From NCBI RefSeq assembly GCF_000275845.1, contig NW_006766893.1, positions 626,327-690,326 of the forward strand: 64,000 bases of DNA, given 5' to 3'. This document shows positions 11,469 through 21,401 of the stretch, in pieces. The notes below the pieces were generated by a model. The model saw only the letters and a list, made by a program, of their open reading frames with translations. It was not told the origin of the DNA and searched no databases. Numbering within the stretch: position 1 is the first letter of the stretch; each line of letters starts with the position of its first letter. The translations under genes were made by a program, and so were the position numbers. The stretch comes from Dichomitus squalens LYAD-421 SS1. Taxonomy: Eukaryota > Basidiomycota > Agaricomycetes > Polyporales > Polyporaceae.

Positions 11469-12683
11469 CGCCTGCACATTGTGACGGACTCTGGGGTGCC
11501 AGAGCAGAGTGCGGACTACACAACAGTCGTCCTCTTCCACGGGTATGCGTGGACTAGCGGTGAGCGTGTGCAGCCTCAAGGGATTCAGACTACTGATCCC
11601 TACTCAGACCCTTTCCAAAGGATGGTCCCGTTCGCGAAAGCACATAACGCTCGCATCATACTCGCCAACAGGCGCGACTACGCTGGCACGACGCCTTACT
11701 CCGTCGAAGAGCGTGCCGAGGGCCTCGCTGCCGCGATCGAAGGCAACACTGACCCTGAGGGGGCGCGGACGAAGCTGCTAGCTTGGATGAAGGAGCGCGG
11801 GCGTGAGGTCTATGACTTGCTCATTCACATCATCATTCAGCACAAGATACCGCTTGCTCGCCCCGGGGCAAATACAGGCGGTATCATAGTGGGAGGACTG
11901 TCCTTTGGCACGACTCTCATGACCGCGCTCATCGCTGACGTCACATCGTTCCCGGCCAACGACGTCGACCTGCGGAAGTACCTGCGCAGGGTCGTCTTGC
12001 TCGGTTCGTCCGCTACTTGCACGCCCGCAGGAATATAAATTGAGACTCACCTGCGCACACGACAGACCCGCCCGACATCGGGATGGGTTTCGCGCCCCTC
12101 CCTGAAGTCATGGCACTGATCAATGAGAACTCCATCCGGCCCGAACGCTTCGCCCTCCAGGGCTCGATCCTATACAGCGCGTACTGGAAGCACGGCGACG
12201 TCGACAAGCCAGAGACCTACGAGCTGCGCACCCCGCTCGCGGATCCGCCCATGTCGTATCACAACTTCACCCCTGAAGAGCGCGAGAGGATGTTCGATCC
12301 TGTGCCAGGGGACCCGCGCGGGGGCTCGGACTTCATGCTCATGACTGCGGCGGCCCCGCTCTGGGTGTTCTTGGCGAATCGCGAGCAGTCCCTGCGAGCA
12401 TCTTCTGGGGACGCTGCTTGGGACAGGATTGAGTTGCGGCATGTTTGGGCTGACCATTCGATAGTGTCTATGGTGTGGTGTGCTCGTGAGATGCGGGCGG
12501 AGGTCGAGAGGCAGAGGAAAGCTGGCGCACCGCTGAGGAACGTGAGCTTTGTCCGAGTTGAGGGCGCGAACCATTTCGTGAGTGCCTAAGTTGGGTTTTC
12601 TAGGGGCCAATAAGCTCATTGAATGACTGTTAGTGTGGGACCTGCCTGAACGATTATTGGAGGCGCTTCTCTGCACGCAGTAG
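11469..12683 (+). pseudogene. Alpha/beta-hydrolase paralog ABH3, probably decaying
   Basis: The body is well preserved: exon 1 part 11469-11559, exon 2 11608-12003, exon 3 12066-12577, with VLFHGYAW, GLSFG (nucleophile Ser kept, Trp of the usual GWSFG changed to Leu), WADHS and GANHF. Both ends are damaged. There is no ATG in frame: the in-frame stretch opens after a TGA and begins at the R-L-H-I-V-T-D-S-G part, while the ATG at 11438 is in another frame. At the 3' end the conserved V-W-D-L-P-E-R frame starts at 12633, but the only nearby acceptor (TTAG ending at 12633) leaves the reading frame off by one. The donor at 12004 (GTTCGT) is also weak. An unseen upstream exon, or an alternative long last exon read from 12634, could rescue it; otherwise it is a young pseudogene of ABH2. 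Confidence 0.6.
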
Positions 12684-13369
12684 AGAGAAATGGGAAATGT
12701 CAAAAAACACCGGGACGAACGAATACAGTGTCTCAGTATTCGGATGCGTGGGCGAAGCGTTTGTGGACGACGTCTCGGGCAGCGGCATAGCACTTCAGAC
12801 TGCAGCAGAGAACACACACCATGTAGCATAAAGATTCAGGCTCTTGGCATAGTATGTGATTGTGAGCATAAGCAAAGGGCCAGAGGGCCACGAAGAGAGG
12901 GTAAGACAGGCGATGACCGACGCCCTGGGGAACTTCTCGCCAGCGCCTCATTCCAGGCGCTTGTCTTTCCTAACTAAGGTTTTCAGCGTCTTTCCGTGTT
13001 TGACTTACGATTACGAGCCGCGTCTCAACAGCTCAAGTACCCCAAGGTGATCCTCATGCCCGGAGTAACGCTCGAGTGTTAGTGGTTGGAGAGTGCTCAG
13101 CTGGAGCGTGCCTTGGTCCGTCTACTCTGCCCTCGTATACTGTGCTACCGGCCACTGACTCGCTCTCAAGAAAGATCCACAAAGGATGCTAACGCGACTC
13201 TCCGTGCGTTCCGAGTTCGGGCTTGTCGTCATCTCTTCATGAGGCTCATCAACATTTTGCTGTAGAGTCGATTTTGCTTGGACGCGGAATCAGGAGCTGG
13301 CGCCATACCCGGCTTGGATGTGTCGGGCGTGTTCTGCTGGACTCTTAAAACGCGGAGACAGACTCTGAC
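12684..13369. other. Intergenic region
   Basis: Nothing supported. Short frames on both strands only; no TATA-like box or repeat noticed. Confidence 0.55.
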
Positions 13370-13728
13370 ATGGACACCAACGACATCACCGCAGACGCGC
13401 ATCGACCCCCAATCTTCTCTGGCTCATACACAGCTCATCACACAACTCGCCCCGAGCAGAGCCCGAGCAAATCCCCGAACCCGTCGCGAACCATCCGAAG
13501 CTACGCTCAGCGGAGCGGTATTTGCACGACCTCGACCTCAAGGCGTCCGCACAGGGGATCAAAAACGGAAAATCAACGCTGGAGAGTTTCTTCACCACGC
13601 TGTATTGGCTCCGCACGCTCCTCCCTCCAACTTTTGCACTTGAAGTCGGCAAGACTCCAAACGTGGACGCGGTCGAGGCCATTCCGCTGAGAGGGGCGCA
13701 CGCGGCCTTTACATCCCGCTTTATCTGA
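13370..13728 (+). pseudogene. Small gene remnant with a frameshift
   Basis: Two neighbouring frames look coding in sequence. The first opens with an ATG at 13370 and reads MDTNDITADAHRPPIFSGSY. From about 13460 a second frame continues with fungal-style codons (C or G in third position) and contains LRSAERYLHDLDLKAS and LESFFTTLYWLRTLLPP, ending with TGA at 13726-13728. They are in different frames and no good intron joins them, so a small indel is the simplest reading. No family is recognised. It may equally be chance; I rank it low. Confidence 0.3.
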
Positions 13729-14313
13729 TGACTCGGAAAACATCCGATGTGTCCAACTGATGCAATGGATCGTCTTTGGTCACACGTTGTACAGAGTGCA
13801 AGTTCACGAACCTCCGCTGTGCCCACCTCCCCCAACATTTGTTAGCATACCCCTGTCAACTCGTCGCACCTACGATGCTGATATCTGCCTTATTTTTTTC
13901 AGCAGCCTCTGCACACGCTATCGTTACACTATATGTCTGCTTCGTGTACACCGAAATCGAGATTCCGGTTCCCTCGGGGCCGAGATTCTCGGACCACTCA
14001 ACAACAGGCTCCAGCACTCCCCTTCCCCCCCTGTCCCTTGTACCAATTCTGATTCAATCCGATGTTCGCGAATCAAGACATTGCTACGATTACTAAAACA
14101 TGCATCTCAAAGTCCGTCCGGCGCGCACTGCGGGCGAATGCGCCCATGCAAGTGCTAGAGCTGTCGGTTGCCCGCCGCTTGCTTCATCCACCTTGGCAGG
14201 CCGCGGTGGCCCAAGTCAGCACCATTATCTCGTGAGTATTAGTCAGTACTCTGATCTCCGAGAACGCGGGATGATGTGCTGGGACCCAGGCTGTCAGGGC
14301 TTGCACCCCGCCA
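13729..14313. other. Intergenic region and promoter of the MDR gene
   Basis: No gene. Pyrimidine-rich stretches precede a TATA box near the right end. Confidence 0.55.
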
Positions 14314-14320
14314 TATAAAG
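14314..14320 (+). promoter_or_regulatory. TATA box of the MDR-type reductase gene
   Basis: TATAAAG, 105 bases before the ATG at 14419, followed by a pyrimidine-rich leader. It shows that the locus once had, and may still have, a normal promoter. Confidence 0.55.
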
Positions 14321-14418
14321 AGGGCCAGGTTACTCGCATAGGTTCCCCCATCACTCTGCCCTACATCGCACCTTCCTCACAGCTGTCCTACATCTCTCTC
14401 AAATAGATCGATTCAGCA

Positions 14419-15761
14419 ATGTCTGTCCCCTCTCACCAGAAGGCTCTGTTCCTTGAGGTGAAGCAAGGCCAGTGGGCTGTCAGGACGACGGAGGTTCGCA
14501 AACCTGGTTCGGGCGACATCGTCGTGAAAGTCGAAGCCGCCGCCCTCGGCGGTGTTGAGTGGAAGATTCAAGCGTGGGGCATCCTCATCAAGGATTATCC
14601 CGCCATTCTCGGCATGGATGGTGCCGGCACGGTCGTCGAGCTCGGAGAAGGCGTCACGACGTTCGCAGTCGGTGATCGAGTGTGCGTCGCCGTCCCGCCA
14701 ATAGCGCATGCACTGCTAATGCGAACGCGGATTCTCGCGATTCTCGCCAGTATGTTCCAAGGAAACTGGGACATTTTGACAGGCACGATATACGGTACCT
14801 TCCTACAGTACTTCACGGCCCCTGCTCAATTCGTCGCAAAGGTGAGTGGCCGCTTGTTCGGAGTAAAACTTGTAAGGAATCTCGCTGAGATAGGTGTATC
14901 TCCCGGATACCCGATAGCATCTCGTTCGAAGCTGCTTCCACAATGCCTACCGGCGTCGCCACCGCGACCCTGTCTGTCTACAACCAGGCCGACTACGCGC
15001 TTTCCGCCAAGTATTTCGCCCCTTGGCTACCTGGAGGCCGGGGCAAGTACGCAGGGAAGCCGATCGTCATCCTCGGCGGGCCGACTTCTCACGGCCAATA
15101 CGGTTCGCACTCTGCTCTTGAATGTACCCATAGAGGCTGACCGGCCACGAACCATCCCAGCCACACAATTTGCCCACCTCTCCGGGTTCTCCCCCATCAT
15201 CACCACCGCCTCCCTGCACAACGCCGACCTCCTGAAGTCCTTCGGTGCCACCCACGTCCTTGACCGCAAGCTCCCCGCTGAAGAGATCAGAGCGCGCGTG
15301 AGCGAGATCGCCGGCGGGCCCGTTGGGCTTGTGTATGACACCGTCTCTGTGTCCGCCACGTTCCCTCTTGCGGTTGCGCTGGCCGCGCCCGGGAGCACCG
15401 TGCTCACCGTCCAGTGGGCGCCGGAGGAGCTCGTCGCACAGGCCATGAAGGACGGCAAAGCAGTGCACATGGTGCTTGGTTTCTACAACGCCCCCGTCAA
15501 CCGCGAGATTGGCGCGACGCTGTTGGCGAGTCTGCCGGAGCTGCTGGAGAGCGGCGACATCAAGGTAGGCGAGCGGCTCGAATTTGGCGTGTGCAAGTGA
15601 GTCATGCTTGAGCTGAATGGGGGAATTGCATAGCCGAACCATTGGGAGGTGCTCGCGGGGGGGGGGGGGGGTTGGGTGGCATCGTGGGTGGGCTGGAGCG
15701 CATGAAGAACGACCAAGTCAGCGGGGTGAAGCTCGTCGTGCGTCCGCACGAGACTGTGTGA
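14419..15761 (+). pseudogene. Zinc-type alcohol dehydrogenase/enoyl-reductase (MDR) gene with damaged splice sites
   Basis: Exons recognisable by family similarity: 14419-14681, 14751-14841, about 14907-15102, 15161-15597 and about 15634-15761. The GroES-like N-terminus has VVKVEAAALGGVEWKIQAWG and ILGMDGAGTVVELGEGVTTF; the Rossmann part has PIVILGGPTSHGQYA, a degenerate GGxSxxGQ cofactor motif; later GFSPIITTASLHNADLLKSF follows. This is the trans-acting enoyl-reductase-like MDR class common in fungi (NADPH-dependent oxidoreductases). Lesions: the acceptor before I-P-D-S-I-S-F reads CGG where CAG is expected, and the nearest real AG is out of frame; the donor after V-C-K reads AAG|TGAGT, one G short of AAG|GTGAGT; a run of 15 G at 15657-15671 shifts the last exon by one. 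Assembly error could explain the G run but hardly all three. Treated as a probable pseudogene. Confidence 0.6.
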
Positions 15762-16910
15762 GTACGAAATGGCGCCGTTCATCTGGATGGCGGAGGTCGA
15801 GTAGGACGGTGGGTGACTCGTAGTACTACCAGGACTGTGTTGCGGTTCAAAGTAGCAATTGCGCAAATCAAACCACAGGCAGTGAGAGTACCACTATCCT
15901 CCGCTTCTCGCACAGCAGTCGTTTGTTCGCCGATATTGTGAGATGAACCTCATCTACAGAAAGATTGGCACAGGATTAGTGAGCCTACGCTCAAGCCGTC
16001 TCGTAACCTAGTGGGATGCCCTTGATCTTGAGGACAGCATCCTGGGTGGGCAGGCGTAAGCGGAAAGCAGAGGAGGTGTAGAGGCATAGCCTAAGCCTAA
16101 GCAGGACTCGCGGCCTCGCGGAGTACGGTGTCGATGGGGAAGAGGATTAAGAACGGACCCAAGATTCGTTGTTTATGCAGAGTCCCTACCTGAAGCTGAC
16201 AATGGGATTCAGGCGGTGAGAGGCGGTGGATGTTGCATATGAATGGTCCCTGCTGGTGTGTCCTACATGTTGATTCCCTAACTCATGGATGACTAAGAGA
16301 CCCTTTTCTGAAGTGGTCATTGTAAACTCTTGCGCATTCTCGTAGGATGTCGGAGTGACTGTTCCAAGGAAATATGTTCGGCTGATCAAGGAACATGCTG
16401 GACGAAGGAGCTAAGTTCATGGTAGTCGTAGAGCGGTGGGAGCCAGGTACTTATAGGGCCGAGGCTATGTCCATGCATTCCAAGGCTATCCCGGGGTAGA
16501 GCGATCTACAACGAGTATGCCAAAGGCATGACAATTGCATTTTCTCAACAAGACTTGAAGAGGAATTGACCTGTAGCTAGCGTAGAATCGTGAGCCTATC
16601 TGAATTGGAGAACAGGCTATCTACGGGCAGCAGTTTGCTTCCTGTCCGACAATCAGACATTGTACTCCTGCTTCGGCTGTGTCCTAGGAACTTCGCGACA
16701 GCAACCGAGTCAAGAAATTGAACATCCCCCTCCCCCTGCTCCGAGTCGTTGGTGCTCTCTGATCAACCACCCTGCGAAACAGGACTGTCAATTACAACAG
16801 CTCCTCAGTGCACGCTAGGCCGAGGTGTCTTACCGAAATGCATCCTCCAAGGACAATGGGTACCTGCCCAGAAGGTCAAGACGTAGAACTAGATGAAGAC
16901 ATGTGATTAC
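15762..16910. other. Intergenic region
   Basis: About 1.1 kb with no supported gene. Frames are short and show no family features; no clear repeats. Confidence 0.55.
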
Positions 16911-18431
16911 TCACATCACACGTACGTCCACATATTCCTGCATGCGCTCCTTGAAGTCCTCTCCAACAAGATTGGTGCGAAAACAATCCAAGAAGCAGAC
17001 CTGCTCGAGCCGTCGGCCTACGGATTCCCGACGCTGCAATGCACGGAGAAAGGCCTCTTCCGTAATTCGATCAAGCACCAGGTTCGCGAAGAAAAGCCCA
17101 CGCAGGAGCGGGCACTGTGCTGTTCCCGTAGCTGTCGACACGGTAGATATAGCTTCGAACATAGCTGTTGGGAATGTTGCGGACCCCTGCGTGTCTACAA
17201 AACCCCCGAGTACGCATAGCACCTGCAACGTCGGCATCCGCGACAGGGAGTCGCTCCACATGTCCACAGTGATCTCGTGCAGCCTATCGTAGGCGAAGGT
17301 GAACTCGGTGATGGCTACGGTTGACAGCATGCGCATGAAGTCTTCCCATACCGGCGTGATAGTCGAAGTACCTAAAATGGGGAAATGGGTGATGCTGACG
17401 CGCGGTTGACCATCTGAGCCGCTCATTTTGAACTCCCACTTGTGGCAGCGGAAGTCCAGGGAGATGCCCGTGCAAGCAGAGATGACAGAGCGAAAGACGG
17501 TCTGCTTGGGAAGTACAATAGACATCATGCTCTCCACACCCGGAGGAAAGGGCCGACCAGCCGAACGGTCGAAAACGTCTATGATACATGTTGGCGGAAC
17601 ACGAATCCGGTCGCAGACGTGGACGATGTCTGCTAGCTTTCCCTGGATCAAGAGGAACCGGAGTGACGGCATGTCCACCGAAGGGATGAGACTATGGAGT
17701 CGATCTGTGATCAGAGTGGTATCGGGACGAAGAACGACTGCAAGTGTTTCGAGGTGAGGACAGTCTAACAAGATAGAGAGTAGATCAACAGCGTTGGGAT
17801 GCGGGAAGACATCCTTGATACTCAGGGACCGCAAGGAGCGGCACTCCGAGAGGTTGGGACTAGTGGGAAGGAGGAGGTTCGTGAGTTCCAGTACGCGAAG
17901 CTTTTGCAGCTGTGAGGTAGGGAGCTGTAGGAGCATCTCGCTCGAGGGATGCTCCGAGCTGTCGTCGTCCAACCGCAAAACCTCTAGGCTGGTCATGGAA
18001 GCAATAAACAAGGCTAGGCTTGAGACGTCGCTGAGGCCACCATCGCCGTAATAGAAGGTGAATACGAACCGGCGGATGGCAGAGACAGAGGGTAGAAGAA
18101 GGTCGCGTATGGTGTCCCAGGACTCGACGCCAGATGGCCTTAGGACGACCGAAACATCAAGCAGCGCTCCTGCAGCTCGTTCGAGGGACGCTGCTACCCA
18201 CGCGAGTTTGCACCAATTCCGGTCTCCCACATCGATCCATACCGTCGTCAATAATGCGGGCGAGGTGTGTGCGATCCATCTCCAATATCGGCAGACCCAA
18301 GAGACATACGTCCAAGGGTAACTGTCCCATGCACGAGAACCGTCCTGCCGATGTTTCATCTGAACGATCTCGAAGATATATACCAGCACCTCCGCAGGAA
18401 GGTCGTTGACCGTCTGTTCGATGTTATTCAT
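16911..18431 (-). CDS. F-box protein
   Basis: Single-exon gene of 506 residues from the ATG at 18431. Residues 7-60 form an F-box: the VNDLPAEVLVYIFEIVQ helix, then W-V-C-R-Y-W-R-W-I-A and S-P-A-L-L-T-T-V-W, which is the usual basidiomycete arrangement. The rest has regularly spaced Leu-rich segments (residues about 130-480, such as SLEVLRLDDDSSEHPS and QLQKLRVLELTNLLLP), consistent with LRR-like repeats for substrate binding. F-box proteins dock substrates to SCF ubiquitin ligases through Skp1. Fungal genomes carry dozens to hundreds of fast-evolving copies, so the target cannot be guessed. No intron is needed; length is usual for the class. Neighbours are unrelated and on the opposite strand. 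Confidence 0.85.
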   Translation of the reverse strand: MNNIEQTVNDLPAEVLVYIFEIVQMKHRQDGSRAWDSYPWTYVSWVCRYWRWIAHTSPALLTTVWIDVGDRNWCKLAWVAASLERAAGALLDVSVVLRPSGVESWDTIRDLLLPSVSAIRRFVFTFYYGDGGLSDVSSLALFIASMTSLEVLRLDDDSSEHPSSEMLLQLPTSQLQKLRVLELTNLLLPTSPNLSECRSLRSLSIKDVFPHPNAVDLLSILLDCPHLETLAVVLRPDTTLITDRLHSLIPSVDMPSLRFLLIQGKLADIVHVCDRIRVPPTCIIDVFDRSAGRPFPPGVESMMSIVLPKQTVFRSVISACTGISLDFRCHKWEFKMSGSDGQPRVSITHFPILGTSTITPVWEDFMRMLSTVAITEFTFAYDRLHEITVDMWSDSLSRMPTLQVLCVLGGFVDTQGSATFPTAMFEAISTVSTATGTAQCPLLRGLFFANLVLDRITEEAFLRALQRRESVGRRLEQVCFLDCFRTNLVGEDFKERMQEYVDVRVM

Positions 18432-18738
18432 TGAGGGTCACAATCCCCGTAGACGAGACTTACTACTGGGTTTGAATTTGAGGGCTGTGGGTTATCTTCA
18501 GAGCATTGACAGTGATCTGTATCAGCACGGATGTGACTTTTCCGGTCACTGACGAATGCCTGTGTTGCGAGCTTCATCCTGATGAGTGCTGTTGGCTCCG
18601 GAACGTCGACTCGAATCAAGGTGGTGGCAGCTGCGGTGACCGCGAGCGCCTTTGAGCCTTAGGGCAGGGCACTTGTGACGAGACTGCTCGAGTGATCCTG
18701 AGCGCAGCCATTTGCGTCCACCTCTTGCTCTCTTTCCA

Positions 18739-20041
18739 ATGACGTCTTTGTCAAGAAAGCGGAAGAGTAGGCCATACGAAGCCCAAACACACGAACAACC
18801 ACCAGTGTCGCATCAGCCCGACACTGTGTTGTTCATCCAAGCGTACGAGGCGGACATCATACGCGGACCCCAAGCTACGGCAGCCGCCAAGTCGCTGGAG
18901 TTCAGAGCAGCTGGGGAGGGTGACCAACCCGGAGATGTGGGAGATGGATTGATACTGTGGGGTTCGCGAGTCGAGCTGCCGGCGTACGACGTGTCCTCGA
19001 ACGAGTCAATGACCTGGTCTCAACGTTCGGACGGCGCGCCCAGCGATCGGTCTGAAGGCCGTGGTCTGTGGGTGGACAGGTACGCAGCACGCTCAAACTC
19101 TTGATCTCGAGCCGTGTTCTGCCTGTGGCTATCACTACATGAATCCTGAGATGGAGAGTTTGGATGTACGAAATGCAGTCTGCCGTTTTCTCTCTTCTCG
19201 TATACCCATCCCTGATGTTCTCCCGTACAGGTACGATGCGCGACTTCTGCTCGAATCTCTGCCCAATATATCCTCTCAGCCGGAGGCCATCTCAAGAGCC
19301 AGTTCCCCAGGAGGGTGGTCTGACCTCCCATCCGACGCTGAGGACACGTTCTTCTTTACCGCAGAAGAGACAGAGGACTACCGGCGTGACAAGCGGCGTC
19401 GCGTGATGGACCGCGATCGCGAAGCACGCCTCCGAGCCATTCGCGCAGAGGATGGGTCCGACGAGGAGAGAGACCCCAAGGAGAGCTGGGGTGGCAGCGA
19501 CGAGGAGGTACGTCGTCTCTTCTGCTCGCGTTCTTCTCCTCTTCATCTTCCATCGTGTTTTCAGCCCGACGACGCGCAGCGCGAGTTAATGCGCCGCACC
19601 GCGTCCCACATTCTGTCCTCACCCAACCCCGCGCAGCTCGAGATGCGCATCCTCGCGAACCACGGGGCGGACCCGCGCTTCGCGTTCCTGCGCGGACGGT
19701 GGTCGCGTGCGTGGCAGCTGGCGAAGGGGAAGGTGCGTCTAGAGCAGGAAGAGGAGAAGAAGCGGAGGGCGGCGCAGGCGAAGACGCAGAACCTCATCGG
19801 CGGTCTTGCGGGGTATGGTGACAGCGATGAGGGGAGCGAGGCCGCAGAAGAAGAATATCAGGAGGATGTCGGGGCAGTACCGTTGGAGAGTCGTGGCACG
19901 GCAGAGGTGGCTGGGTCCTCGGAGGTGCCATCCGAAGCTGATGATGCGGTTAAGGCAGCGAGACGTGCGAGGGCGCGAGAATGGGCCGAGAAGCGGCGGG
20001 CTGCAAAGGAGGCAGCAGATGCTCGATACAGCGAGTCTTGA
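18739..20041 (+). CDS. SURP-like domain protein
   Basis: Three exons: 18739-19079, 19231-19507, 19565-20041, giving 364 residues. The N-terminus is basic (SRKRKSRPYE). Residues about 130-200 are acidic and charged (EDTFFFTAEETEDYRRDKR, EDGSDEERDPKE). The segment at about 208-250, with SSPNPAQLEMRILANHGADP then RFAFLRGRWSRAW, resembles the SURP module found in splicing factors (a helix, a conserved Leu/Phe, then a x-F-x-F-L motif). The C-terminus is a highly charged Ala/Arg/Glu helix ending in RAREWAEKRRAAKEAAD. An RNA-processing or nuclear role is inferred from the module only. Exon 2 starts at 19231 because this AG restores the V-D-R-Y-D-A-R frame. The gene is tandem to nothing related; it starts about 300 bases from the divergent F-box gene, so the two may share a promoter region. 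Confidence 0.75.
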
Positions 20042-20208
20042 CGGTGTGCCTCACGTGTTCATTAGTCCGTTTGATAACTGATGGAGTACTGATGGAGCAG
20101 TTTTTCACTATGTATATCGTCTACCACTGAACGAACGGCTTCCGCTACGAGCGTAATGATTATAATGCCTATGCCTCCACCTCAACTGCATCTACTCGTA
20201 CGACAAGT

Positions 20209-20671
20209 CGATATTGCGCAACATCGGATAACAGAATCTTCGCCGGTATTGTACGACTCGAGCACCTCCCTAGTCCTGAAGACGTTCGTGCAGGCCTTCA
20301 TGCGGTCATTGCTCCCGCAGTGAGATGGAAGGCCAGGCGCGAGGAAGGGAAACGGCACGGGCACAAGTTCCACGTTTGAATGGGAACGTCGTCGATACTG
20401 TCGCATAAGACCTCAAGTTGGGTGGGCCGCGTGCAGAAGAACGTGTACATGGCGAAGTCCACGCTGCGGCCTTGACGGGACAAACCTCGTCAAGTACTCC
20501 AGAACCGTCGCTCCTGACCGCGTTGTCGCCATTCCCCAAGGAAAGCACGAAGCTATCTTCCTCAGCGACGATGATAGTGTTTTGGATTTGACGAAAGGCT
20601 TGAACATGCGCTGGCTAGGGTCGAGCGCGCAAGCCGCGGCCGCGGCCCTCGTCCAGACAGACTCGGTCTGA
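20209..20671 (+). pseudogene. Unidentified decayed gene
   Basis: A stretch with coding-like composition broken by at least one stop and one frameshift. The first frame carries RIFAGIVRLEHLPSPEDVRA and continues to KRHGHKFHV, then TGA at 20377-20379, then MGTSSILSHKTSSWVGRVQK in the same frame. After about 20470 the frame shifts by one and runs as LVKYSRTVAPDRVVAIPQGK, then E-A-I-F-L-S-D-D-D, ending at the TGA at 20669-20671. I do not recognise the family. The TGA could come from CGA by a C-to-T change. Low-cost alternative: a real gene with unseen introns. Confidence 0.35.
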
Positions 20672-21075
20672 GAGATCTTGGCATGACAAGGTGACGAGAT
20701 GGAAACTATTACAGAGTAAGGTCGTCTCCAGAATCACTCCTCTCAGTCTCCGCGCTTTGATGTTCGGAAGGGAAAGAGGGGTGGCTGTCGCCTTCACGAA
20801 GCCTCCAATTGACTTGCAAGGTCCACAACATGTATGGCCCCGTTTGGCAAGCTGCGATCTTTGGTCTTGGTGCGACGAACATATTCTTGGTGACTGGCGC
20901 GACAAATCGGGCGCCACATCGCCTTCCGGGGAATGCCGACCACACTCTTCAAGTTGGCGTTGCTATAGCGGCTATAGGCTCTGCGGTCTTCCAGCAATGA
21001 CCGACAAACCACCAAGTCGTAAGCAGTCTTCGGAAGATAAGAGAATGTGCTCATGATGCTTTGTAGGACGAAGAT

Positions 21076-21261
21076 ATGCCTAAGCCACACGATACTCTTG
21101 AAACAACTTCTAGCGCCTTGCGCCGCGTCCCTCCGTAGATATTCTACGGCATCTTCGAAGTGCTCAAGAACGACGAAGTCACGCTTTCATCATGTACTTG
21201 CGTCTCAAAATACTGGCGAGGCACTGGTACTGTGAGGCGCCAACTGCTGTCGTCTACATAG
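21076..21261 (+). pseudogene. F-box gene fragment with an early stop
   Basis: From the ATG at 21076 one frame reads T-L-E-T-T-S-S-A-L-R-R-V-P-P, then TAG at 21136-21138, then IFYGIFEVLKNDEVTLSSCT and C-V-S-K-Y-W-R-G. The L-P-P-E-I-(L/F)-x-x-I-F ... V-S-K-x-W-R-x pattern is the start of an F-box; the stop sits where Glu or Gln is normally found. The frame closes again at about 21261 with no downstream repeats visible. A truncated, inactivated F-box gene, just upstream of the monooxygenase. Confidence 0.5.
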
Positions 21262-21401
21262 GCACTGTTGTAGGAGGTGACGTCATGGTGCTTTGCTGCG
21301 ATCGACGTCATGGAGGGGAGGACAAGTTGCGCGTGTTTGATTGCTCGACACGCGTATTTAGACCGCCTGCGGGAGACCGACGAGTCCTCTCAACCACCGC
21401 G

